DNA of 64,000 nucleotides from Paraburkholderia sp. PGU19. Lineage in GTDB: Bacteria; Pseudomonadota; Gammaproteobacteria; Burkholderiales; Burkholderiaceae. Positions 17,221-26,654 of the stretch are shown piece after piece. Position 1 is the stretch's first letter; every line of letters starts with the position of its first letter. The stretch lies in the NCBI RefSeq assembly GCF_013426915.1, contig NZ_AP023180.1, forward strand, positions 2,480,001 through 2,544,000, in the 5' to 3' direction. A model generated the notes under the pieces. The model was not told where the DNA came from. It saw only the letters and a list, made by a program, of their open reading frames with translations, and searched no databases. A program made the translations under genes and the position numbers.

Positions 17221-18645
17221 ATGCGACTCGACCGGAATTTCGTTGGCGGCCAGTTCGTCGAACCCGCAACGGACGAACTCATCTCCGTCTATAACCCCGC
17301 TACCGAGGCGCTGATTGCCCAGGTATCGGGTGCGTCCCGCGAAGAGGCTGTAGTAGCCGTCGCCAATGCCGCTGCCGCACAAAAGAGCTGGCGCAAGCTG
17401 CCCGCTGCGGAGCGCGCCACGTATCTGCACAAGCTCGCCGACGCACTGACCGACTGCGCGCCCGCCATCGGCGCGGCGCTCGCGCTGGAATCGGGCAAGA
17501 GCGTCACCGATGCGACCAACGAAGCCATCTACGCCGGCCAGATCACGCGCTATCACGCCGAGTGGGCGCGCCGTATCGAAGGCGAAGTGATTCCCAGCGA
17601 CACGCCCGACGAGAACCTCGTCATGCATCGCGAGCCGATCGGCGTCGTCGCATGTCTGATCCCGTTCAATTACCCCGTCTATACGTTCATGCGCAAAATC
17701 GCGCCGGCGTTGATCGCGGGTAATACGGTGGTGGTGCGGCCGAGCAATAACACGCCCACTTCCGCATTCGAAATCGCCAAGGCTGTGATTCGCGCCGAAT
17801 TGCCGCCGGGCGTCGTCAACATTCTCGCGATGAGCCATGCGACGGCGGAAGCCGTTTGCACGCATCCTGCTGTCGGCATGATTACGCTGACGGGCAGCGT
17901 CGGTGCGGGCCGCAAGGTGCTCGACTATTGCAAAGAGAACATTGCGAAGCCGTCGCTCGAACTGGGCGGCAAAACGCCTGCCATCATCGAGCCGGATGCC
18001 GATCTGGAAAAGGCCGCGCGCGAACTCGTCGGCTCGAAGACGACGCACTGCGGCCAGTTGTGCACGGCGATCGAGCGTGTCTACGTCCACGAGAGCGTGC
18101 ACGACCAGTTCGTCGCGCTGCTGAAGAAGCACATGAGCGCAGTGAAGAGCGGCGACCGCAGCACGGATGCTTCCTTGATGGGTCCGCTCGTCAACGAAGC
18201 TTCGCGCCAGTCGATTCATGCGATGGTCCAGCGCGCGGTGGCTGACGGCGCAACGCTCGAAACGGGCGGCGCGATTCCCGAAGGCAAGGGCTTCTTCTAT
18301 CCGGCCACGCTGCTGACGAACTGCCGTCAGGACATGGAGATCATCCAGGAAGAAACGTTCGGCCCGATCATGCCCGTCGTGCGCTACAGCACGCTCGACG
18401 AAGCGCTGCAGATGGCCAACGACCACCAGTTCGGTCTTTCGTCGGTGCTCTACACCGAGAACTACCGCACCACGATGAAGGTCGCGAACAACATCGAAGC
18501 GGGCGAACTCTACGTGAACCGCACGCCCGCCGACCCGTATCAGGGCTTTCACGCAGGCTGGAAACGCTCGGGTCTCGGCGGCGACGACGGCAAGCACGGC
18601 ATGCTCGAATTCACGCAGACGCGTCTGGTCGTCATGAAGTACTGA
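17221..18645 (+). CDS. NAD-dependent aldehyde dehydrogenase (AldA-like)
   Basis: The 474-residue protein has the full aldehyde dehydrogenase fold. It contains the FNYPVYTFMRKIAPAL nucleotide-binding region, a GSVGAG turn, the LELGGKTP segment with the general-base glutamate (about 246) and GQLCTAIERV with the catalytic cysteine (about 281). The sequence most resembles the AldA group, which oxidises lactaldehyde and glycolaldehyde to lactate and glycolate. It begins a same-strand run: MFS transporter, enolase-superfamily protein and GMC oxidoreductase follow. A hairpin lies between this gene and the transporter, so part of the transcript may stop. A role in uptake and oxidation of a sugar acid or polyol is inferred; the precise aldehyde is unknown. 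Confidence 0.88.
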   Translation: MRLDRNFVGGQFVEPATDELISVYNPATEALIAQVSGASREEAVVAVANAAAAQKSWRKLPAAERATYLHKLADALTDCAPAIGAALALESGKSVTDATNEAIYAGQITRYHAEWARRIEGEVIPSDTPDENLVMHREPIGVVACLIPFNYPVYTFMRKIAPALIAGNTVVVRPSNNTPTSAFEIAKAVIRAELPPGVVNILAMSHATAEAVCTHPAVGMITLTGSVGAGRKVLDYCKENIAKPSLELGGKTPAIIEPDADLEKAARELVGSKTTHCGQLCTAIERVYVHESVHDQFVALLKKHMSAVKSGDRSTDASLMGPLVNEASRQSIHAMVQRAVADGATLETGGAIPEGKGFFYPATLLTNCRQDMEIIQEETFGPIMPVVRYSTLDEALQMANDHQFGLSSVLYTENYRTTMKVANNIEAGELYVNRTPADPYQGFHAGWKRSGLGGDDGKHGMLEFTQTRLVVMKY

Positions 18646-18655
18646 TCCTGTCAGG

Positions 18656-18701
18656 GCGCATTTCGCGAGCGAAAAGCAACGCGGGATGCGCTCTCTTTTT
18701 T
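18656..18701 (+). terminator. Possible terminator or attenuator after the aldehyde dehydrogenase gene
   Basis: GCGCAT (18656-18661) and CGCG (18664-18667) pair with CGCG (18680-18683) and ATGCGC (18686-18691) around a 12-base loop. The structure is followed by TCTCTTTTTT. The interrupted stem makes it weaker than the other terminators in the window. Confidence 0.55.
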
Positions 18702-18799
18702 AACCATAAAAAGCACACGCTGCATTCATAACAAAGTAACGGAGACACGACGGCCACGGCGCATGCTGTGCTCCTCGCGCGTCTCTCAGGAGCATTTCA

Positions 18800-20118
18800 G
18801 TGGCAAGCCAACCTCTTCAAACGGACGCTTCGGCGCGCCGTTCCGCCAACGCAACCGACCAGTCCGGCAACAAGGCACAGCGCTATGTGCAACTGTTGCT
18901 GCTCGTCATCGCGGCCGGCGCGATTTATCCGATTCTCTATCTGCGCCAGGTCTATCAGCCGACGATGCTGGAAGTGTTCCACATCAGCGAAAGCCAGCTC
19001 GGTTATCTGTATTCGATGCTCGGCACGATCTTCCTGCTGAGCTACCTGCCGAGCGGCTGGCTTGCGGACCGCATCGCACCGCGCCTGCTGATCAGTTTCT
19101 CGCTCGTCGCGACTGGCCTGCTCGGCCTGGTGTATTCGACCGCGCCGTCGTTCAATCTGCTGCTGATGATCTTCGGCGGCTGGGGCCTGTCGACGGGGCT
19201 GACGTTCTGGGCGGCCGTCATCAAGCGCGTGTCGTTGATCGCGGGCGCTGACGAACAGGGCCGCTTCTTCGGCTTTCTCGACGGCGGGCGTGGGCTGATC
19301 GAAGCGATGCTCGCGACGATCGCCATCACGCTGTTCGCGTGGCTCACGCAGACGAAGGGCGAACCGGCCGCGGTCGGCTTCAAAGTCGTGGTGTATATGT
19401 ACGCGTTCCTGTGCATTGGCCTCGGCGTAGTGCTCGCACTGGTGAAAGACCCGTCGTCGAAAGCGGAGCAATCGAGCCGCGCGCAAGCGGCCAGACGCAG
19501 CAACGTGATCGCCGATCTGATCACGCTCGCGAAGATTCCCGAACTGTGGCTCGTCGCGGCGATCGTGTTCTGCGGCTATCAGGTGTTCTGGGCGACCTAC
19601 AGCTTCTCCGCGTATCTGCATGAAGGCGAGATTGGTTTGTCGGTGGTGATGGCGGGCACGATCACGACGCTCAAGCTGTGGATGCGTCCAATCGGCGGCA
19701 TTGGCGGTGGCTTTCTCGGCGACCGCTTTTCGAAAGTGACCGTGCTGATCATCGCGCTCTTTCTCGCGTCGCTCTCGCTGGTCGGCCTGATCGCCGCGCC
19801 GCAGATCAGCAGCCATGTATTGCTGGTGTTTCTGGTGCTTTTCATCGGCGTGCTGACGTACGCAATTCGCGGCTTGTACTGGTCGCTGCTCGATCGCTGC
19901 AACGTGCCCGTCGAGACGATGGGTCTCGCGATTGGCCTGATTTCAGTACTCGGCTATTCCCCGATGTTTTCCTGCCGCTCATCAACGGATATCTGACGCA
20001 GAACTATCCGGGCGTGCATGGCTATCAAATGTACTTCGGCTACGTGGCCGCCGTATCCGCCGTCGGCGGCTGCGCGGGCCTCGTGCTGCGCAATATGCTT
20101 AACAGGAAGGAAGCGTAA
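18800..20118 (+). CDS. MFS transporter (sugar-acid/organic-acid type), frameshifted near its end
   Basis: A GTG at 18800 behind AGGAGCATTTCA starts a 12-helix major facilitator protein with ~439 residues when read through. It has a motif-A-like sequence GWLADRIAPRLL between TM2 and TM3. The frame breaks at the C4 run 19959-19962. Read as found it ends at 19996 with a nonsense CRSSTDI tail. With one added base it continues as GYSP-DVFLPLINGYLTQNYPG through the last helix to RNMLNRKEA at 20118. The stop is directly followed by the ATG of the enolase-superfamily gene, as expected for a coupled operon. The length of 1,319 bases is one short of a full codon set. A sequencing loss or a recent mutation are both possible. 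Confidence 0.85.
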
Positions 20119-21336
20119 ATGAAAGTCGTCTCGCTCGAAACGCATATCGTCGCCGTGCCGCCGCCGCATATCGGCGGCATGTACTGGATCTTCGTCAAGC
20201 TGAAGACAGATTGCGGCATTGAAGGCGTCGGCGAAATCTATTCGGCCACGTTTCATCCGAATGCGATGGCGCCCATCATCGAAGACGTGTTCTCGCGCTA
20301 TCTGCTCGATAAGGACCCGCACCACGTCGAACGTCTGTGGCGCGAAGCGTATTCGAGCGGCTTCACGCAGCGCCCCGATCTGACGATGATGGGCGTCGTG
20401 AGCGGCCTCGAAATGGCGTGCTGGGACATCATCGGCAAGGCGGCCAACAAGCCGGTGTACGAGCTGCTGGGTGGCCGCGTGCATGAGCGTCTGCGTTCGT
20501 ACACGTATCTGTATCCGAAGAACCGTCGCGGCGAATACGACTACGACGATCCCGATCTCGCGGCCGAATGCGCGGCGGAAAACGTCAAGCGTGGCTTTAC
20601 GGCGGTGAAGTTCGATCCTGCTGGCCCTTATACGGCTTATTCGGGCCATCATCTGTCGCTCGAAGTGATGGACCGCTGCGAAACATTCTGCCGCAAGGTG
20701 CGCGAAGCCGTGGGCAGCAAGGCCGATCTGCTGTTCGGCACGCATGGACAAATGGTGCCGGCCTCGGCGATCCGCCTTGCGAAGCGCCTCGAAAAATACG
20801 ATCCGCTGTGGTTCGAAGAGCCCGTGCCGCCGGGGCAGCATGAAGCCATGGCTGAAGTTGCGCGGCACACGAGCATTCCGATTTCTGCCGGTGAGCGCCT
20901 CACCACGAAGTACGAATTCCACAAGCTGCTTGAAGCGGGCGGCGCGTCGATCATTCAATTGAACGTGGCGCGCGTCGGTGGCCTGCTCGAAGCGAAAAAA
21001 GTGGCGACCCTCGCCGAGGTGTATTACGCGCAGATCGCGCCGCACCTCTACAACGGTCCCGTCGGCGCCGCTGCGAGCATTCAGCTGGCGACCTGCACGC
21101 CGAACTTCCTGATTCAGGAAAGCATCGGCACGTGGGGCGGTTTCCATGCGGAAGTGATCAAGACGCCGATCCGCTGGGAAGACGGCTACATCATTCCGTC
21201 GACGGAACCGGGCCTCGGCGTCGAACTGAACATGGAAGTCGTCAGGCAGCACACGCCGTACACGGGCGAGCGTCTGCATCTGCAGATGGCGTCGAAGCCA
21301 GCCGACGTGAAGGATCTCGCGCCCGCCAAGGGCTGA
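20119..21336 (+). CDS. Enolase-superfamily (mandelate racemase / sugar-acid dehydratase-like) protein
   Basis: This 405-residue protein has the capping domain (1-120) and the TIM-barrel of the mandelate racemase subgroup. Recognisable are KFDPAGPY at barrel strand 2, FEEPVPP and SAGERLTT carrying two metal-ligand glutamates, and QIAPHLYNGP with the catalytic histidine. Two usual acids differ. The first metal-ligand Asp region reads GTHGQ, and the Asp partner of the catalytic His reads QLNVARVGG. Relatives dehydrate acid sugars such as galactonate or galactarate. The ATG abuts the stop of the transporter gene, and a GMC oxidoreductase follows 66 bases later, so all belong to one catabolic operon. 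The substrate is not known. Confidence 0.85.
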   Translation: MKVVSLETHIVAVPPPHIGGMYWIFVKLKTDCGIEGVGEIYSATFHPNAMAPIIEDVFSRYLLDKDPHHVERLWREAYSSGFTQRPDLTMMGVVSGLEMACWDIIGKAANKPVYELLGGRVHERLRSYTYLYPKNRRGEYDYDDPDLAAECAAENVKRGFTAVKFDPAGPYTAYSGHHLSLEVMDRCETFCRKVREAVGSKADLLFGTHGQMVPASAIRLAKRLEKYDPLWFEEPVPPGQHEAMAEVARHTSIPISAGERLTTKYEFHKLLEAGGASIIQLNVARVGGLLEAKKVATLAEVYYAQIAPHLYNGPVGAAASIQLATCTPNFLIQESIGTWGGFHAEVIKTPIRWEDGYIIPSTEPGLGVELNMEVVRQHTPYTGERLHLQMASKPADVKDLAPAKG

Positions 21337-21402
21337 GTGCGCGAACCTGCCATCACGTACTCCACGTATTCCACGTATTGGACGCCTGCGGGCGAATAGA
21401 AC

Positions 21403-23070
21403 ATGAATTACGACTACATCATCGTCGGAGCGGGATCTGCGGGCTGCATTCTCGCCAACCGTCTGTCGGCGTCGGGCCAGTACTCGGTGCTGCTGCTCGA
21501 GGCCGGGCGCGCCGACGATTCGTTCTGGTTCAAGATTCCAGTTGGTTTCACGAAGACGTACTACAACGAAACCTACAACTGGATGTACTACAGCGAGCCG
21601 GAGAAGGAGCTCGACAACCGCTCGCTGTATTGCCCGCGCGGCAAGGTGCAGGGTGGCTCCGGTTCGATCAACGCCATGATCTACGTGCGTGGCCAGGAAC
21701 AGGATTACGAGGACTGGGCGCAAGCGGGGAACAAGGGCTGGTCGTATCGCGATGTATTGCCGTATTTCCGCAAGCTCGAATCGCATCCGCTGGGCAACAC
21801 CGACTATCACGGTGCGAATGGCCCGATCGGTATTTCGCCGATGAAGGATCACGCGCATCCCATCTGTCACGTGTTCGTGAAGGGCTGCGAACAGGCTGGC
21901 TACAAGCGCACCGACGACTTCAACGGTGCGCAGTTCGAAGGCGCGGGCATTTACGACGTGAACACGCGCAATGGCCAGCGTTCGTCGAGCAGTTTCGAGT
22001 ACCTGCACCCGGTGCTCAATCGCAAGAACCTGACGGTCGAGCGCGAAGTGCTCGTTACGCAGGTGCTGTTCGACGCGAACCGGCGCGCGACGGGCGTCGT
22101 CGTCAAGCAGAACGGCAGTGCGCGTCATTTCACCGCGAAGCGGGAAGTGATTCTTTCGGCGGGTGCAGTCGATACGCCGAAGTTGCTGCAACTGTCGGGC
22201 GTTGGCGATAGCGCGCTGCTCGCAGAACATCGCATTCCCCTCGTGCATCATCTGCCTGCTGTCGGCCAGAACCTGCAGGATCATCTTTGCGTGAGCTTCT
22301 ACTATCGCTCGAACGTGAAGACGCTGAACGATGAAATGCGCCCGTTGCTGGGCAAGCTCAAGCTCGGCTTGCAATACCTGCTGACGCGCAAAGGCCCGCT
22401 TGCAATGAGCGTGAATCAGGCCGGTGGCTTCTTCAGAAGCAGCGAGAAAGAGGCATTGCCGAATCTTCAGCTCTATTTCAATCCGCTGTCGTATCGCATT
22501 CCGAAGAGCAACAAGGCGAGTCTCGAACCGGAACCGTATTCGGGCTTTCTGCTGTGCTTCAATCCGTGCCGCCCGAGTAGCCGCGGCTCGATCCAGATTG
22601 CGTCCGATCGCGCGGAAGATGCCGCGAAGATTCGCATCAACGCCCTGACGACGCACAAGGATATCGACGAAGCCATCGAAGGCTGCGAGCTGGTACGGAA
22701 GATCATGTCGACGGCGGCGCTCAAGGACATCACCGTCGAAGAGATTTCCCCCGGCCCGCAGGTGAACGATCGCGATGCCTTCCTGCAGTACTTCCGCGAG
22801 CAGTCGGGTTCGATCTATCACCTGTGCGGTTCGTGCGCGATGGGGCCGGACGACGGCAACTCGGTCGTCGACGAACGTCTGCGCGTGCATGGCATGTCGG
22901 GCTTGCGGATCGTCGATGCGTCGATCTTTCCGAACATCACATCAGGCAATATCAACGCACCGACGATGATGGTCGCGGAGAAGGGCGCAGAGATGATTCT
23001 CGAAGACACGCTGGCATTGGCAGGTGCGCAAGCGAAGGAATCGGCGAAGGTGTTTGCTGCGGCGCATTGA
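21403..23070 (+). CDS. GMC-family FAD-dependent oxidoreductase (choline-dehydrogenase-like)
   Basis: The 555-residue protein starts with the FAD-binding YIIVGAGSAGCILANRL motif (residues 4-20). It carries the GMC signatures GKVQGGSGSINAMIYVRG (about 85-102) and GAVDTPKLLQLSGVG (about 253-267). The C-terminal catalytic pair is HLCGSCAMG and SGNINAPTMM. Members oxidise primary or secondary alcohols and pass electrons to quinones or oxygen. Being last in a run with an aldehyde dehydrogenase, a transporter and a dehydratase, it probably oxidises the sugar-derived alcohol that the aldehyde dehydrogenase then finishes. The exact substrate is unknown, and choline is not supported because no betaine genes are present. 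Confidence 0.9.
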   Translation: MNYDYIIVGAGSAGCILANRLSASGQYSVLLLEAGRADDSFWFKIPVGFTKTYYNETYNWMYYSEPEKELDNRSLYCPRGKVQGGSGSINAMIYVRGQEQDYEDWAQAGNKGWSYRDVLPYFRKLESHPLGNTDYHGANGPIGISPMKDHAHPICHVFVKGCEQAGYKRTDDFNGAQFEGAGIYDVNTRNGQRSSSSFEYLHPVLNRKNLTVEREVLVTQVLFDANRRATGVVVKQNGSARHFTAKREVILSAGAVDTPKLLQLSGVGDSALLAEHRIPLVHHLPAVGQNLQDHLCVSFYYRSNVKTLNDEMRPLLGKLKLGLQYLLTRKGPLAMSVNQAGGFFRSSEKEALPNLQLYFNPLSYRIPKSNKASLEPEPYSGFLLCFNPCRPSSRGSIQIASDRAEDAAKIRINALTTHKDIDEAIEGCELVRKIMSTAALKDITVEEISPGPQVNDRDAFLQYFREQSGSIYHLCGSCAMGPDDGNSVVDERLRVHGMSGLRIVDASIFPNITSGNINAPTMMVAEKGAEMILEDTLALAGAQAKESAKVFAAAH

Positions 23071-23098
23071 TCGCCGGCAAGTTGCAGGTTTTCCAGAG

Positions 23099-23141
23099 CG
23101 GCCGCGTTGCACGGAGTACTCTTCCGGCACGCGGCCGTTTT
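23099..23141. terminator. Bidirectional terminator between the GMC gene and yigZ
   Basis: CGGCCGCGT (23099-23107) pairs with ACGCGGCCG (23129-23137), with partial pairing continuing into the loop, followed by TTTTGCTTTGATTTG. The two genes converge here. Confidence 0.8.
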
Positions 23142-23153
23142 GCTTTGATTTGC

Positions 23154-23747
23154 TCAGACGTTGTCGGGGAAAACCGCGCGGCCTTGCGTCATGTCGCGCA
23201 AGGCTTCGCGCGCGGCGTCGATGGCCGTGACGGGCATGCGGATCGTCAGTTGCACGTTCATGTCGTACGCACTCGCTTCGAGCGCGTAGTTTTCCTGTTC
23301 GATCCAGCGTCGCACGCGGGCCTCGTCGGGATAGCCGATTTCGACCTGCAAGGATGCAAGCGCGATCCGCTCGACACGCGGCGCGTCCTGCAGCGCGGTG
23401 GCGATCGCGTCTGTATAGGCGCGCACGAGGCCGCCCGCGCCGAGCTTCACGCCGCCGTAATAGCGCACGACAGCGGCCAGCACGCCGTCCAGATCGTGAT
23501 GACGCAGTACTTCGAGTATCGGGCGCCCCGCTGTGCCCGACGGCTCGCCGTCGTCGGACATGCCCGACTGCCCACCCGCCAGCAGCGCCCAGCAAACGTG
23601 CGTGGCCGTGGGATGTTCTTCGCGCAGGCGGCGCAGTTCTTCCATCGCGGCGTCGCGGTCGGCGACGGGAATCGCGTAGGCGATGAAGCGGCTTTTGCGG
23701 ATGTCGAGTTCCGCCTGCAGCGCTGAGGGGAGAGTGAAGGTCGGCAA
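23154..23747 (-). CDS. YigZ/IMPACT family protein
   Basis: The 197-residue protein matches the two-domain bacterial YigZ layout. The N-terminal IMPACT domain includes KSRFIAYAIPVADRDAAM near residue 20, the diagnostic DDGEPSGTAGRPIL near 67 and VVRYYGGVKLGAGGLVRAY near 95. A short C-terminal DUF1949 domain follows. The biochemical role of the bacterial proteins is not settled; the eukaryotic relative IMPACT regulates Gcn2, and a ribosome- or peptidase-related role has been proposed. The gene is monocistronic and convergent with the GMC oxidoreductase. Confidence 0.9.
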   Translation of the reverse strand: MPTFTLPSALQAELDIRKSRFIAYAIPVADRDAAMEELRRLREEHPTATHVCWALLAGGQSGMSDDGEPSGTAGRPILEVLRHHDLDGVLAAVVRYYGGVKLGAGGLVRAYTDAIATALQDAPRVERIALASLQVEIGYPDEARVRRWIEQENYALEASAYDMNVQLTIRMPVTAIDAAREALRDMTQGRAVFPDNV

Positions 23748-23933
23748 GGCGGCAGGCGTCGGTTGGTTCGGGTGCGGTCAGGGCGCTATCTTAGCGGATG
23801 TGCCTGAGCGGTCGGGTTGCCGCTATTTTGACGCATTCGGAAAGAGTCTCTTGTTAACTTGTGTGATGACGCGCTCGGCGCGCGAACCGATAATGCAACG
23901 CATGGCGGATCTAGCTCTGGCTGGGGCGACGCC

Positions 23934-24245
23934 GGACTCCTCATTCGGTGATCCGTCATTCTTCACTTCAATCAGCGAACTGCGGCATCGCTGAGACCGT
24001 TGCTGCATAAGGCGTTCCGCCTGAGTTACCCGTCCACGCCGACTGTGCCCAGATTATCCGGAGTCGCGAACGAGCAGTGGGCGGGAATCGGGCCGGTGAA
24101 TCGCCAGCGGCAGCGCTGCAGCGCGATATTTCGGCCGGTGAGGGGCAACTGATGGCGCTCGCCCATCACACCGGGCCGTCACGCAAACGGCTTGTTCACT
24201 TCGTAACCTGTCCGATGTCCGATGTCCGATGCGCGCATTTCGGCC
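23934..24245. repeat. Direct repeat copy A (~312 bp), left border of the accessory island
   Basis: From GGACTCCTCATTCGGTGATC to GCGCGCATTTCGGCC, this segment is repeated in the same orientation at 35618-35926 with scattered substitutions and a few small indels. Shared blocks include CATAAGGCGTTCCGCCTGAG and CAGCGGCAGCGCTGCAGCGC. Short frames within it are not conserved convincingly as proteins. The copies bracket 11.4 kb of accessory genes and decayed genes. Confidence 0.85.
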
Positions 24246-24839
24246 ATTGTTGACGTTGGGGCAGGCTGCGCTGTACGTCAGCAATGCGACGGATTGCCGA
24301 CGGTGGCGGAGTCGAGCAGCCTGACAGCAACTTTCTGCATCAGCGAATTACACTCCCGACCCAAAGCAGTCCCGCAGATAGCGCCACAGCAGCCGTTCAC
24401 GCCCTCCGAAGAGTGCCCAACGGATCGGCGCACGATCCAGTCTGCGCCGAGCAAATGGCCGCGCGACCTAACGACACCCCTTCACCATCTTTCATTGTCC
24501 CGGCACTTATCAACTCCATTCAGCGCTCTGTTCGGTAGACCACATATCGACCGTATTCGGATTCGTCGGAGTGAATCCGGATGACTAATCTCGTATCAAA
24601 CTCGCGTCGTTGATGCGTGCACCGTCCGACTGTCCGCGGTCCACGCCCCCCTTTGCAGATCACTAGCAATGAATTCCGTATCGCGCGGAAGCCGATAGAA
24701 AAACGATCGTATCGATATACAACACGCCTAACTGGTCGGTGAAATCACACCCGCTCTGCGCACGCGGTTTGCGTCTTAACCACCTTTGCGCATCAACCGA
24801 GTCGCTTTCGCCGGATATCTAACGACTGGCGAGGTAGCG
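24246..24839. other. Non-coding stretch between repeat A and the lipoprotein gene
   Basis: About 590 bases without a convincing gene. The part from 24580 on is AT-richer and should hold the promoter of the lipoprotein hydrolase gene; GAGGTAGCG before 24840 is its ribosome-binding site. The 190 bases to the left of repeat A (23748-23933) also contain no recognisable gene. Confidence 0.4.
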
Positions 24840-26654
24840 ATGAACTTTCAACGTTTTCTTGCAGCCATTGCCGTCATTATTGTGACGTCCTGCTCCGATC
24901 TGTCGACTGTGCTGGACAGACAGGAAAAGAATCTCGCTATCGATGGCGTCTATGAAAGACAGTTTCATACAGCGCTCTACTTTCCTAAGGGCGAAGCACT
25001 GCACTACCCCGGTTATCTGGTCGGGATCGAAAAGAGTCCGCGAGATGTCGTGGGCGGCCCGACGCCGGCGAACAGCTTCGCATACCCGGATGCAGACTAT
25101 ATTGTTGGGGATAAAGCGCGATGGCCCTCGAAGACGACCAGCGACATCCTTAAGTTGTATGAAGACCATCGCAAGGCGCTTTTTCTCTCTCATATTGTTC
25201 GGTACGGCGCGCCTTTGGTGGTGAAAAAAGGTAGTGAATCGTCAGCATTGATCGACCAATGCTTCGTTTATAACGCTTTTGAATCTCAATTTCCTGGCGA
25301 CAGTAGCAGTGTGGTCGCGTGGCGCCACTGCGGGCTGCGACCAGGCGAGAGTGACTTGAATCAAGTAAAGGTTCAGATACCTTCCGTCTCAGGTACTGCC
25401 AAGGGGGAACGCAACATCACCAGGGACCAGTTCCAGGAAGCAGGAGATACGAAAGAAATCTACAGCGGCGGCCTCAAAGCACTGAAAAAGCTCGAGTGCG
25501 GTCTGGTGGCGCACGTGAACGCCGAGCACTATACCCACCTGGTTATCATCGTGATGGGCTGGAACACGTCTCAGGATGAAGCGATCCGGAACTTTAACGA
25601 CATCGTCGGCAATATGGTTGAAGCCTCGGAGGATCGACAGTTTGCCGCGAGGTTTGCTGGCGCAGGTGATGCAGAGATCGCCGAAGCGCAATTCAAGCCG
25701 CTCGTCGTTGGTGTGACGTGGCCATCCTACTGGAACAAGTCGAAGTTGGACTTTTTCAGCTATTTCGACAAAGCCGACGATGCCGACGAGTTGGGACTAA
25801 CCTGGCTCAATGTCCTCGTGAACCGGACCATCCCTCTCGTTCTGGCACAACCGCAAAAAGACAAATCCGGTAAGTTGACTTCGTCACACTCGCTGCGTGT
25901 CGTTTTGATCGGCCACAGTTTCGGTGCACGTGCGGCAATGCGCGCGTTATTTAGTGGACCAGTTCTCACTCCTCATGCCGATCGCAAGAAGCCTCAACCT
26001 GCGGGTGGACCCGCGAAACCCACGCCGATGGTCGATCTTGCCGTGGGTCTGGAAGGCGCTGTCAGCGTCAACCGATTCATGCCATCGGAAAGCGCGGAGG
26101 GAGCACCGTATCGCGACTATGCATCGATCGGAACGAAGATTGTTCTTACCGCATCCGAATACGACCACGCCACTACACTACCTGTGTGGTACAAGCCGTC
26201 CGGTTCGGCGCACGTGTGGCGTGAGGAATGTACAAACGCAACTGACGTTTTCGACTGCTGGAGCGCCGCCGACACCTTTGCTTACGCCAGCAGACCCGAT
26301 AAGGTCACCGGCAATTTTACAGTGTGCCCGTTCACCGGCGACGGCAAGTGCGTCCCGGTATCGACGCTGCCCGCGAAAACCGACAAGAGCAAGATCCTGT
26401 ACTTCAACACGAGCGAAGGGATCACGAGGTACAACTCGCCGGACACTGGCGGAGGTGCGCATAGCGACATTTACCGACTTCCGATGGGACGTCTTCTGTA
26501 CATGTTGACGGAAACGTATGCGCGCCCGTACGCCCAGAACGATCCAGGACGTCAGATTGCCCCGTCAATCATTAAAGACGCCGAGACCGCAGCAAAGGAT
26601 TGCGCTTCCACTGGATTGACGACCGCCGGGACCGAAGACTCGTTGCGTCAATAA
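24840..26654 (+). CDS. Putative lipoprotein with alpha/beta-hydrolase (lipase-like) domain
   Basis: The start is ATG 24840 behind GAGG. It opens a lipoprotein signal peptide, hydrophobic through AAIAVIIV and ending in the lipobox VTSC-S, so the ~604-residue product is likely attached to the cell envelope. The central region has a long strand, THLVIIVMGWNTSQDEAIRNF (in parts), and a nucleophile elbow VVLIGHSFGARAA near residue 360. This is a GxSxG serine typical of lipases and esterases; a histidine candidate is GGGAHSDIYR near 540. I do not recognise a named family. The gene is isolated, lies just inside the left repeat of the island, and has less GC-rich codon use than its neighbours, suggesting acquisition by transfer. 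Confidence 0.75.
   Translation: MNFQRFLAAIAVIIVTSCSDLSTVLDRQEKNLAIDGVYERQFHTALYFPKGEALHYPGYLVGIEKSPRDVVGGPTPANSFAYPDADYIVGDKARWPSKTTSDILKLYEDHRKALFLSHIVRYGAPLVVKKGSESSALIDQCFVYNAFESQFPGDSSSVVAWRHCGLRPGESDLNQVKVQIPSVSGTAKGERNITRDQFQEAGDTKEIYSGGLKALKKLECGLVAHVNAEHYTHLVIIVMGWNTSQDEAIRNFNDIVGNMVEASEDRQFAARFAGAGDAEIAEAQFKPLVVGVTWPSYWNKSKLDFFSYFDKADDADELGLTWLNVLVNRTIPLVLAQPQKDKSGKLTSSHSLRVVLIGHSFGARAAMRALFSGPVLTPHADRKKPQPAGGPAKPTPMVDLAVGLEGAVSVNRFMPSESAEGAPYRDYASIGTKIVLTASEYDHATTLPVWYKPSGSAHVWREECTNATDVFDCWSAADTFAYASRPDKVTGNFTVCPFTGDGKCVPVSTLPAKTDKSKILYFNTSEGITRYNSPDTGGGAHSDIYRLPMGRLLYMLTETYARPYAQNDPGRQIAPSIIKDAETAAKDCASTGLTTAGTEDSLRQ

Noticed and set aside
16906..18597. A 563-codon open frame on the minus strand
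   Set aside because: It is antisense to the aldehyde dehydrogenase gene, whose catalytic motifs are intact. No domain or ribosome-binding site is seen.
19954..22890. A 978-codon open frame on the minus strand
   Set aside because: It lies antisense to the enolase-superfamily and GMC genes, which have clear motifs. Its composition (His/Arg/Ala-rich, no domains) is that of a high-GC shadow frame.
24054..24284. A frame shared in part between the two direct-repeat copies (also 35739-35996, minus strand)
   Set aside because: The similarity follows from the DNA repeat. Indels disrupt the frame between copies and the changes are not biased to third positions.
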